Program-made: the position numbers and the translations under genes
Notes under the pieces: generated by a model
Told to the model about the DNA's origin: nothing
What the model saw: the letters and a program-made list of their open reading frames with translations, nothing else
Database searches by the model: none
Part shown: positions 54,440-64,000 of the stretch, piece by piece
Layout: every line of letters starts with the position of its first letter
Numbering within the stretch: position 1 is the stretch's first letter
DNA from: Sycon ciliatum
Lineage: Eukaryota; Porifera; Calcarea; Leucosolenida; Sycettidae
Direction: 5' to 3'
Length of the DNA: 64,000 nt
Assembly: GCF_964019385.1 (NCBI RefSeq)
Contig: NC_088654.1
Location: 3,259,872-3,323,871, forward strand

Positions 54440-54777
54440 TTTTTACTTTTTCAGAGCTGCACTATTTACGGACGAATGTGTCTGTTAGAGAGGAAATAAA
54501 TAGTATTCACAAACAAGTCTCATTTATTGTTTCTGTTCGTAAAAGGAAATTGCAATTTTTTTGGTCATATTGTTCGTTCCGGCTGTTTGTCATCGACTAT
54601 TCTTCAGGGTTGTGTTGCTGGAGGTCGTGGCCGAGGCAGGCCCAGAATGTCATGGCTTGATAATATTATTTCATGGACTGCAGTTGACGTGCAGTCCCTG
54701 CTCGCTGCTGCACGCGATCGATTTTTATGGCGCTCGCTTGTTCATACTTGCTCTGTGACGCCCCGACGGCCTTAGGG
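54440..54777 (+). pseudogene. LINE 3'-end relic (C-terminus of an RT protein)
   Basis: The sequence first reads VREEINSIHKQVSFIVSVRK in one frame. After a T-run (about 54556) it continues in another: FFGHIVRSG, GGRGRGRPRMSWLDNI, AARDRFLWRSLVHTC and a stop. This is the typical tail of several APE-type LINE reverse transcriptases (a GH-V-R box, a basic GRPR-x-x-W-x-D stretch, then a WR-x-LVH box). The RT core and endonuclease are gone. One frameshift is visible. Confidence 0.75.
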
Positions 54778-54779
54778 CT

Positions 54780-55984
54780 ATGGGCTTGTGATGATGACTA
54801 GTTACGTCTTGAAGCTTACTTCAGTGCTAGCGTGTTTCCCCGGATTATTTCTATCATCATGCGTGTTCTTGGGCTGAGCGAGCACATGCACGAGTGTGCA
54901 GCTATAACCCCGTGTATCTTTGGTTACACTTTGTTCTGCAATGCATGTACCTTGTAACAGTATGTGCTTGCACTGCTTTGTGTGGCCTGCGTATTTCAGG
55001 ACTATTCAGTGCAATAGACCCAGGTTGGTTTGGTTGCCGGATGATCTCTTGTTGCGTCGCTCTGTGTTTTGTATTCATCAATTTTTGGGCTTGAGAATTG
55101 AGCTGGTGTGTGGTTCCCAATATCAAAACATCATGCTGGTGCTCTGTGTTTCGATTATCGACTGTCCGAGCAGTCACGATTCATTACCAGAACGATCGAT
55201 ACTGTAGTCTCTTGACGTGTTTGTCTTTTTGTGTTTTCGCCGGGGGGAATTAGCGGTGACGTTGGACATAGAACGGCAGTGTTGCATCACTGGACGACCC
55301 TGCCTCTGCATCTGACTTTACATCACCAGGATCTGGTGCAGATACACCAGACAGTCTCTTCCTGTAAACACGCAAACAGCAAAAGAAGAGATCCCGCAAA
55401 TCAGGGAAACCCATTGTGGAAAATATCGAGTAGATCATGCACCATTCAATAATCTGGAGCAATTACAGGGAGACAAACACTTCAGTGCTCTCTCTCTCTC
55501 TCTCTCTTTCTCCATCCTTCCAAAATACCCTGTAACAATTCCCTAGAATTATTTTATTTTATATTCTCAGGACATCATTGTGAACATAATAACTTCTTCC
55601 ATGGGTCTTCAATCACCACGGAGGGCGAGAATATATCTAAGTCATGCAGTTAACGGGAGGTGCGAGCTGTCATGGATATAGAGGCTGATATTATTGTGCC
55701 AGCGTGAGGGCAGAGACAGAAAGAAGACACTGATTTCTTGAACACATCACCTACATATAATCCAATCCACAGGGAGCGTTCGTGCTTTGATCCATCAGGA
55801 CGCAAAGAATCTTCAAAGCACTCTCAAACACGGAGTTTTACAGTGGGCAGCCAATTTCACAGCCATTATGAAGGCCCTCGACGACTACAGGAGATTTGTA
55901 GAGGAAAGAACAAGGAGTAAAGAGCGACAACAATCGCTTGACGAAAAAGCAAAGAAAAACTGCTCTCTCTCTCCAGTCATTTAG
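54780..55984. other. Intergenic; (TC)n microsatellite
   Basis: A (ct)n run lies at 55488-55510. Open frames here have no motif. 55985-56100 is the second copy of the dispersed repeat at 27603. Confidence 0.4.
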
Positions 55985-56417
55985 ATGCTGTTGCCTTTGA
56001 CAACTGGTTCCATCCAGAGGACGCGACTTTTGTTTGTCCCCAGTGCTCCCCGTTGCTATGCGTATCGAAGGGGCCGTGACGTCACACTTAACAGCCCCAT
56101 TCCATGATCCATGCACGTGTGCGCGAACACATCCATACGCCAAGCTACCGGCCGTATTCGTAGTTGCCATGCACATTTGCATTACGACTTGCGAAACCTG
56201 AACTCTGTTTTCAACGAAACGATTACGAGCCGAATCAAACTTTCGTTTCGCATTCGATTCGTAGCAAATGCGAAAGGTCCGGCCATGCTTCTGCAGTACA
56301 GTACGTCATCACATACTGCGACAGAGTCATACGATGATACAATCAATCACGTCCCTGACAAGAAGTCAGGGAGGGGCGGATGGGGGAGACGGTGCGCTCT
56401 GGCGGGATTTTACGGTA

Positions 56418-56626
56418 CTGTAATTTCACAAATTTTCGGTGTACTTTTATTTTCGGTACTTTCGGTGCGTCAGTTTCATACCTAAAATTTCAATACACCG
56501 AACAAACACTAACACGCATAATCCAATAGGGAACTGCTTCTCTGTACCGAAAATTTCTGTTCACCTAACCTAGCCTGTTGGCCTCATACCGAAAATATTG
56601 AGCACCGAAAATTTCTGAAATTAGAG
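56418..56626. mobile_element. MITE with CTGTAATTTC ends, TA target
   Basis: CTGTAATTTCACAAATTTTC at the left; the right end is gaaattagag, one base off a perfect inverse. TA on both sides. Internal ttttcggtactttcggtgc is shared with the MITE at 34272. Confidence 0.82.
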
Positions 56627-56800
56627 TACTCTTGGTTATACCCAGAAGGCTGCGCTTGCGCAGTATAGTTCTCCTAGTCGTTCTCCTTATAGAGTTCTCC
56701 TAGTAGTTCTCAAAGTTGTTCTTCTTGTCCTCCGCGTTGTCTTCTCCTTGTAATTGCCTCTGTCCTCTACTTTAGTCCTCTTTGTGTAAAGTTAATTTTA

Positions 56801-57212
56801 GCAATAAAAACTGCTTTATGGCCGTTTTCTAAAAAAGTTATTATGTTCTAGTCCATGGACCCCGTCTAAAAAGTAAGAAATAAAAGAAATATGATAGCCG
56901 AAAATTAAAATTTCACACAAAACCTCACAATAATCACAACACTTGAAATGCTGCTTTCAACACTAAACTAATTACTATGTCTTGTACTGCACCAACAATA
57001 GGCAACATGCATGTCATGCATGCATAGGAAAGAGGATCACGAGGGGAAAAGGTCTTCTAGCTTTTCATTCTGTGTGTGATTATTGTGAGGTTTTGTGTGA
57101 AATTTTAATTTTCGGCTATCATATTTCGTTAATTTCTTACTTTTTAGACGGGTCCATGGACTAGAACACAATAACCTTTTTTAGAAAAATGCCATAAAGC
57201 AGTTTTTATTGC
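56801..57212. mobile_element. Fold-back MITE, arms about 140 bp, GCAATAAAAACTG ends
   Basis: GCAATAAAAACTGCTTTATG and its inverse are flanked by TA (56799-56800, 57213-57214). The arms match for about 140 bp (gtccatggac, taattttcggctatcatat, aggttttgtgtg) around a 130-bp loop. Confidence 0.9.
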
Positions 57213-57289
57213 TATAATTTCTTTTGTTTTTTCTTTCATCAATCAATGGAATGCCCTATATCAATATCATATTCCCTGCCTGTGGTGAG

Positions 57290-58176
57290 AAGTGCCTGCC
57301 ATCAAAGGTGCCTTGCCTTGAGAAACTTCAGGATTGCATCGCCAGTCTAACACGTGAACTTGCTGCAGTTTCAGCAACCAGAGATGCAGAGCTAACGAGC
57401 TTGCGAAATGATTTACTATCCACACGGGAAAAGGTGAACCAGTTGTTGGCTGTGGTGTGTTAGTCCAGCCTTGCATAACTCAGAAGACCATGGATCTGGC
57501 TGGAGCAGCTCAATGCTCACATACGTCATCCCTCCAAAGCGACAAAGCATCAACAGTAAAAGAGAATGGACAGCTAGCCAAGACACCAGACGTTCCTCGA
57601 CCATATGCCCAAGTTCTAGCAAATGGGCTCATGGCTGAAACTTCTAGTAGTGCCAGTACTGCCGATAAGGACGACGTATCCTTTCAGCCTGTCGTGTCAA
57701 GGAATCAGCGCCGTCAAGCCAGGAGGATGACACGCATCCAACTTCACCCTACTGAAATAGAAGAGGTTGGACTCCCTGCAAACAAACAGGCAAAGGAAGA
57801 AGCACCACAAAGAAATCCCATCCGTCGCCAGATATTATCACGTTACGCCAAACCAAACCAGAATGTCCCTGGTTCAGTTCCGTCTCTGGATGCTGCACCC
57901 CGCAGTCCGCGAAAGGTCTTCTACTTAGGAGATATTCCGTTTGGTTGTGAGGCAGCGAGTATAGCAGACTGGTGCAGGGAACGCGATGTTGAAATTGTGC
58001 AGTGCTTAATATACTCCTCCGAGTATTTTCGAACTGCCTCCGCCAGAGTGACTGTCGAGGATAAGGATGCCGATACTGTATGCCAGCACACCTTCTGGCC
58101 AAACACAATAGGTCATACCGTGAGGGAATGGCGTTTCTATTCTGACCAGCCCACCGGACAATATCTCTCACAATGA
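57290..58176 (+). pseudogene. LINE ORF1 protein, one frameshift
   Basis: The first frame gives a Cys motif (ACGEKCLPSKVPC) and a coiled coil (LEKLQDCIASLTRELAAVSA, LTSLRNDLLSTREKVNQLL). A shift near 57460 leads into the frame 57481-58176. That holds a basic central region (RRQARRMTRIQLHP, NPIRRQILSRYAKPN) and a compact C-terminal domain (KVFYLGDIPFGCEAASIADW, SARVTVEDKDADTVCQHTFW) that looks like a small RNA-binding fold. ORF1 proteins coat the LINE RNA. The stop codon shares four bases with the next start (ATGA at 58173-58176). Confidence 0.72.
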
Positions 58177-61126
58177 ATAGTAACCTTGTCTTCCCCAACA
58201 CTATTGGAACACTGAATCCACTGGCCCGTCCCTTTTATCCTCCCATCCATACTGCCCTTACCATCCTTTCCCTCAACTGCCGCTCAGTGGTCAACAAAGT
58301 AGCGGAACTCACTGTTATGTGCAACATCTACTCTCCGGAGGTTATATGTTTGTGTGAAACATGGTTGTCCCCTGCCAACCTCTTCTCATTGGCAGGCTAC
58401 ACAGTTCATCGACGGGATCTAATATTCGATCGGCCAATCCTACCAGAGGTTATGGTGGGGTAGCCATATTGGTGAAAGATGGCTTCTTTACATCGGTGAA
58501 GCCTCTGGCGAATCTTCAGCAACCTGGCTTGGAGGCCATCTGGCTTGAGCTTCGCACAGCCAACTCACCCCAACGTCCACTCGTAGTCTGCGCCACCTAC
58601 CGACCTCCTGGTGGTACCCTGGCGGATATCCAGGCATATCCTGATGGTCTGGAAGACTACCTTCTGTCGCTTGATCTACCTATATCCACACTACTCCTCA
58701 CCGGTGACTTCAATGCCCATAACTCGAGCTGGTTGGCTGGTGATCGGACAACCCCGGTGGGTCAGTGCCTTGAAACCGCCTTCAGGTGCTTCGGATTAGA
58801 GCAACTGGTCAACTTCCCTACGCACTGGAGCCCAAGTGGCCGGTCATCTTGCTTGGACCTCATCGTCACAAATTCACCCCAGCAGTTCCTCTCCGTTGAT
58901 TCAGCCGCTCCACTGGGTAGCTCTGACCACGTGCAGCTCATCTGTCGAGTCTGTCTCCCTGTCACGTCCAAAAATCCAACCCTACAACATCACTTCCTCC
59001 CAACATCTACCCCTACACCCCCAGAATAGAATTTCAAGTTGGTGCCACGTTGCGTATGGGATGACCTGAATGCTGAACTTGCTGATGTCCACTGGACATG
59101 TCACCTCCGCAGCTCGCACGTGGATGACGCTCTTTCGTCTTTCCACTCTATCCTTAGCAGGGCCATGGAGAAGCACCTCGGGTACTTCTCCCGGCGTCCA
59201 CTCTCCCCCTCATGCCGACGTTTAGGTCAGCCACCTTGGGTTGATGCCCCCCTCCGTGCCGCCATTAAGGCAAAGCACGATTTCTACAGTGTGTGTAAGA
59301 AATACCCAACCCAGCTTAACATGCATGTTTATCGATCTCAACGGAACTTGGTGAAGAGTCTGACTCGATTGAAATACCGGGGATACATTCGGTCCGTACA
59401 AGCTACGCTGCAGGACAAAAACCGCCCATCACTGTTTCAGTTCGTGAGCAAATTAAAAAATCATAAAGTATCTCGTGACATCCCGACACTCACCATTAGT
59501 TCTACACAGCAGGCTACTACCACTTCAGCAAAAGCCACTGCATTGAACTCTCAGTTCGCCTCAGTGGCCGTGCCTGATGACCCTTCTCTACCCATTCCCC
59601 CCATTGCCGAGGAGTCGGGTGAGGCTGACCGCCTCACATCTGTCTTTACTACGACTGCTGCCATCCGACGTTACATTCGAAAGCTCCTGTCTGACAAGGC
59701 GCCAGGCCCAGACGGCATCACTAATCTGGTATTAAAGTCCCTTGCGCCCTCAATAGCATACCCCTTATGTCTGATTTTCAACCTATCATTCCGCACTGGT
59801 CGTTTTCCCTCTGCATGGAAAACAGCTAATGTTATACCGATCTACAAGAAAGGGTCCCGCCACGAAGCATCAAACTACCTTCCTATATCTTTACTGTCCT
59901 GTGTTTCCAAACTCTGTGAGCGCGTTTTCTACGACCAATTGTACTGTCATGTCTCGTCACGTTTGAGTTCAGCTCAGTCCGGATTTCGCAGAGGCGATTC
60001 TACCACCCTCCAGCTGACGATCCTGGTGCAATTAGTGTGTCGACATCGGGATGCTGGAGACCTAGTCGGGATCTGTTTTTTCGATCTTGCCAAGGCCTTC
60101 GATACCGTCTGGCACCGGGGGCTCTTGGCCAAGCTTCGTGGATCGTTTACTGTAGACGGCAATCCCCTGCTATGGCTGACATCTTACCTAACTGGGCGAA
60201 CGCAGTACGTCACGGTACATGGGACGTCCTCAGCCGACACAACAGTACTATCCGGAGTTCCCCAGGGTTCCATCCTCGGCCCCCTTCTTTTTATCTTATA
60301 CGTCAATGATCTACCCGCAGCTGCCCCGGGCACATCACTATTCGCAGATGACACAACGCTCCTACGGGCATCTCCTAACATCACTGGCCTGATGAGTAAC
60401 CTAGCTAACGGGATTCAAAGAGTAATTTCCTGGATGTCGTCTTGGCGGTTATCGCCCAATCTGTCTAAAACTAAAATCATGCTTTTTTCCTTCTCAGCCT
60501 GATGTTCCGCCCCTCCTCCGTCCCACTTTCCCCCAGCCTATAGACATAGTCTCCAGCCATAAGCATCTTGGCATTTTCATTGACTCTAATCTTTCATGGG
60601 ACCCCCACATCGATTACATATGTAAACGATCAAGTTCATCTTTAGGAATCCTCTCTTCTCACTGTTACCATCTCCCAATCTCTTGTAAACTCCTCTTTTA
60701 CTCAGCTTACATACGCCCCATTTTTGATTATGCAGATACTGCTTGGGCTGGAATTTCCACAACCCGTGCTGAAAAGCTCGAAATTTAGCACAAAAAAGTT
60801 CTAAAAATCCTCCTCCGGAAACCCCGCATGCTCCCATCTTCCACCCTTTATGCCCTTGCTCACACTACCCATTTGTCTAAGAGACGTAATTCACATCTTG
60901 TCACCCTTATCCATTTTCTCAAACTCAATCTGTGTCCACCTCACCTCCACTGTTTCAACTGGTTTTCTTCCCGTAGCACGAGAAACTCCCTTTCCCTTCC
61001 GAAACCCAAGTCCTCCTTTCTACTTCACTCTCCCCTTTTCACTGCGTACTCTGCGTGGCTGGCACTCCCCCAAGAAGCTAAGGACCTTTCTTCCCTCCGC
61101 CTTTTTAAGAGCCTTGTTGCGCCTTG
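58173..61126 (+). pseudogene. LINE ORF2: endonuclease and reverse transcriptase, broken
   Basis: Endonuclease motifs in order: LSLNCRSVVNKVAEL, CLCETWLSP, then after a frameshift near 58420 GYGGVAILVKDG, CATYRPPG, LLTGDFNAHNSSW, SCLDLIVTN and GSSDHVQL. An in-frame TAG lies at 59027-59029. RT: DKAPGPDGITNLVLK, KGSRHEASNYLPISLLS, FFDLAKAFDTVWH, GVPQGSILGPLLFILYVND and the FADD box (LFADDTTLL). A second shift at about 60500 leads to HKHLGIFIDSNLSWDPHI. A TAG at 60786-60788 follows (probably from CAG), and the frame ends near 61126. The protein would nick DNA and copy the LINE RNA at the nick. Confidence 0.85.
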
Positions 61127-61321
61127 ACTTTGATTTTGCGTTTCTCATTTTGTTGCAATCACTACTTATCCATGCCGGTTCCTTTTTTCTTCTCCTCCCC
61201 TTCTCCCTTCCTTGCCGTGGTTGGCTAACACCCTCTCTCTTTGTATTGGCCGGTGTTCTCACTGTGCTATGAGATGCTGCAATAAATAAATAAATAAATA
61301 AATATTGATATAGGGCATTCC

Positions 61322-62178
61322 GTATTATGTAAATGATGGCCTTCACATCATATCAAAATTATACGCATTGATGTGCAAGCCTTTTCTTGCAGTAAATGGC
61401 ACTAGCATGTTCTTCTGCGGGGAAACATGTGAGAAGTAGTGGCCCGTGAATTAATTGAATGGACCGATGGTGATACTTTTTTTTTATACGGAGGTCATTC
61501 TGTGCATGTTGCTGTAGCAGAATTTCATGACTCTTTGTCATAAAATTGTCTTGCCTTTCAGAATGTTTCAGATTTCCCCACCCTCGATCAGATTTATTTG
61601 AGAAATGTAACCAGGTGCGTGTCGCAGATGTTTTTGTTGATTCTGTGTTTATAATGGTTTATAATCGTGGGTTTTTGTGATAAGGTCATCCTGCATCATA
61701 TTGCACTGAAATCGTAATCTTGTTGATGTCGATACAACTTTTGGAAGTAGTTCAATGACATCAAACTGTTAGTCCACGATTTTCTAAGACAACACAGCAA
61801 AGGAGGAACAATAAACATGTATTAAGATGTAAACAAATACATTGCTGAGTCCGACACCTCATTCCAACTACTACACTGATCCTGTGGGATAAAAGGGGCA
61901 AGACTATGGTTGGAGGTACTGAAAGATAAACCAGGGGCTCCATAATAATAAAATCTTACACATCTTTTGGTGAGTATGAATGATATCCAGTCGAACATCT
62001 TTAGAACGAACACCAAGGGACCGATGGTATTTATTCTGTGAGTTTGTCTTAACCTATTGTATAACCAGTGAATACAATTATTTCTCCACTAGACATACGA
62101 ATAGATTTCTTCTACAGTGAAAGATTCTAAGCCACAACCAATTCATTGACTCGTCTCGTAGGAAACAAATGAGTCACT
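61322..62178. other. Intergenic, nothing recognised
   Basis: AT-rich, short frames only, no repeat structure seen. Confidence 0.4.
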
Positions 62179-62454
62179 AGAGAAGTTCTGCAAAACGAAA
62201 ATGCGTACAAACTTTCGTTCTACGTCATGAAGTGCAGAACTTCGCACGAACTTTCGCAACTTTGGACGCGAAATTAGCAGGGAACGCGAAATGAACTGTC
62301 GTGGGAAAATTCGTGAGATCGGGTCATGCATGGCGTACGTAGCCCGCGCAAACTACGAAAATGTGCAGAACGCAAAGTTCGTGCAAAAATTCGTACACAC
62401 TTTCGCAAGGGCTGTCGCGAAACTCGTTGGAATTTTCGTTTGCAGAACCTCTTT
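62179..62454. mobile_element. MITE of the AGRGARGTTC superfamily, ACGAAAAT subtype
   Basis: Left end AGAGAAGTTCTGCAAAACG and right end CGTTTGCAGAACCTCTTT are inverted repeats, followed by aaaat on both sides. The interior repeats ttcgc.aactttcg-type motifs. Flanks are act and acc. The first ten bases tie it to the elements at 8693, 28043 and 29827. Confidence 0.78.
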
Positions 62455-63477
62455 ACCGAACCTTTCTTTAGCAACATGACGGCAACTGAAACAGCAACAG
62501 AGAAAGTACGATACTTCTACAGCACATTCTTGCAGGTACTACAAACAGATTGCAGATCGTAATGCTTGCTTTGGCGGCACGAAACTTTATTTGGGGCAGT
62601 GCAATCTCGGCGGTACTCACAAATAATAAATCAAACAGCCCAGACTCGAGTAAACAAATCCAATTATACAAGTACGAGATCTTCACGAGACGATACTGCA
62701 CCCATTCGCTTGTTTCGTATGAAGCAAACAAGTTTACTGAACCTCTCCACGATTGAGATTTTCTATGATATGCGAATTTATTTTGCAAACTCGGTCAATG
62801 GGTCCTTGAACCTTTCCCTCCAGATTGGGAACTGCCAACGATAGTATGCCACTGACCAGTGCCTTACTTGTAACGTACCAATGTACAATGAATATGAGTA
62901 TTTCGATAACACATCTAACATAAGCCTTACCGTCAAGAAGGTGAACTCGCGTTCTTCGCATACTGTAGACAAGGGCAAAGTTATAAAAATGGATCCAAAT
63001 CCGAATAAAATCAGCACACGTTTCCGTAAATGAAAGGGTGAGCATAAGCAAATGAATCAAAAGAAACCGGTCAACTCAGAGTTGACCTTGTCATCGAGTA
63101 TTCCGTAAAAGGAGGCCTCGGCAGCGGAAAAGCTAATTTTTAGAAAAGAGATCCTGTCAGCTTTTCCATTATTTATTGCACTCCGCCCAAAATCAGCACA
63201 CTTTTTGTAAATGAAAGAGTCGACACAAGCAAACGAATCAAAGGGAACTGGTCAACTCACCTGTCTTTGAGTAATATTCCGCGAAGGAGGTCTCAGCAGC
63301 GCCGAAACGAAATAAGCCAGGCCAGGAGACGAAATATCCGAAACAGCTCATACAAGAAGCAGTTCCAAAGAAGGAAGTTCCTCGCGCATGCACATCTGAA
63401 CACGGGCTGCACTGCATGCAACACAATGTCTGCCGTGCACGCGCACGTGCACCGCACGCGGCTACCACCCGCTGGTA
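62455..63477. other. Intergenic; diverged direct repeat
   Basis: 62990-63125 and 63188-63300 share aaaatcagcacac, gtaaatgaaag, gaatcaaa, actcaccttg/actcacctg and tccg.aaaggaggtc in the same order, so a segment of about 190 bp is tandemly duplicated. No gene seen. Confidence 0.5.
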
Positions 63478-64000
63478 GATCTAATACCGAGCACCTCACG
63501 TAGAGATCTTGAAAGGTCCATCCTAGCTCTACCCTGCAGAGACGGAGGTTTGGGGCTCATCAAACCGGCCTCCCTGTCAGTCCAGCATCGTGACTCCAAA
63601 GCTATCACGCGCGCCCTCGTAGAGCGTATCCTGCGTCAGGATGAATCCCTCGACGGCATCCCGCACGAGACAAGAAAAGCGAAGGCAGATGCTTCAAAAC
63701 AAGCCCGCCGTGCACGCATGGACCACGCCAAGTCCATCAAGGATTGCTGCCCTCCCGCCACGCTTCGTGTGCTGGAGCTGGCATCAGAGAAGGGAGCCTC
63801 TAGCTGGCTTACCTGCCGCCCGCTCCATCGCTATGGTTTTGTCCTCAATAAACAAGCTTTCCGCGACTCGCTTCATTTGCGCTATGGTTGGATCCCGTCT
63901 GGACTGCCCTCAACCTGTGCATGCGGGGCTTCTTTCACACCTGAACACGCTTTGTCCTGCCCCATTGGCGGCTACCCCTCCATGCGTCACAACGACCTCC
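63478..64000 (+). pseudogene. 5'-truncated R2-like retrotransposon copy, running off the edge
   Basis: The frame through 63508 reads LERSILALPCRDGGLGLIKP, LELASEKGASSWLT, FRDSLHLRYGW, then CACGASFTPEHALSC and GGYPSMRHND at the window end. It matches the region from the RT thumb to the start of the nuclease in the proteins at 45858 and 49574 and is closer to the former. It is open to the edge. The RT core is missing on the left, where unrelated sequence begins around 63470, so it is a 5'-truncated insertion. Whether the nuclease and tail are whole cannot be seen. Confidence 0.82.

Larger units (their letters stand above)
57268..61306 (+). mobile_element. Decayed APE-type LINE with (AATA)n tail
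   Basis: About 4 kb: an ORF1, then ORF2 with an apurinic-type endonuclease and RT, ending in six or so aata units. It interrupts a 36-bp perfect palindrome (left half 57248-57267, right half 61302-61321), with aatat at both junctions. The tail form and protein type fit the CR1/L2/Jockey group; the clade is not resolved. At least five disruptions mean the copy is dead. Confidence 0.88.

Noticed and set aside
1-64000. CRISPR arrays, rRNA genes, prokaryotic operons
   Set aside because: None is present; repeats are transposon ends, minisatellites or hairpins, and coding pieces have spliceosomal introns.

Overview
The window looks like nuclear DNA of a multicellular animal, probably an early-branching marine invertebrate, although the species cannot be fixed from the sequence. 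The reasons are single-domain exons bounded by GT-AG introns (a complement-control/sushi exon and a C-type-lectin-like exon, both phase 1-1), a separate signal-peptide exon, long intergenic stretches, and a heavy load of eukaryotic transposable elements. There are no operons, no rRNA genes and no CRISPR arrays.

Layout. At 0.1-2.0 kb lies a complete small LTR retrotransposon (TRIM) with near-identical LTRs, a 5-bp target duplication and a lone gag-like ORF. A purine-rich GAGA/GTGA tract (3.1-3.7 kb) is followed by a Tigger/pogo transposase pseudogene on the minus strand (3.8-6.0 kb). From 25.6 kb down to 10.1 kb on the minus strand I can assemble parts of one host gene: a possible promoter and 5' exon, a signal-peptide exon, a C-type-lectin-like exon and a sushi exon. 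Its introns hold a tRNA-like 306-bp repeat array (10.6-11.6 kb), a zinc-knuckle ORF1 relic (11.7-12.2 kb), a second TRIM carrying a MITE (14.0-15.7 kb) and several hairpins and MITEs.

From 28.0 to 53.3 kb the whole sequence is one expanded 342-bp MITE. Nested insertions have blown it up to about 25 kb and can be peeled off in order: a 2.9-kb TIR element that itself holds a second MITE copy; a 5'-truncated retrotransposon; two Harbinger-like MITEs (the second split by a 12.8-kb element with 690-bp inverted termini and a 7-bp target duplication); a reverse-oriented third MITE copy carrying a near-intact retrotransposon (one TAG stop); and an apparently intact 1136-codon retrotransposon. The retrotransposons belong to the R2-like group of non-LTR elements, with a Cys-rich N-terminus, RT, CCHC knuckle and restriction-like endonuclease. 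All three whose two ends are visible sit inside copies of the same MITE family. A fourth truncated copy runs off the right edge (63.5-64.0 kb).

From 53.3 to 63.5 kb there is a LINE 3' relic (54.4-54.8 kb), two MITEs, a decayed APE-type LINE (57.3-61.3 kb) inserted at the exact centre of a palindrome, and another MITE (62.2 kb). Clear host coding sequence is sparse. The main interest is the transposon ecology: site preference for a MITE, a large element of unassigned type, and a MITE superfamily with a 3-bp ATT target duplication proven by nested empty sites.
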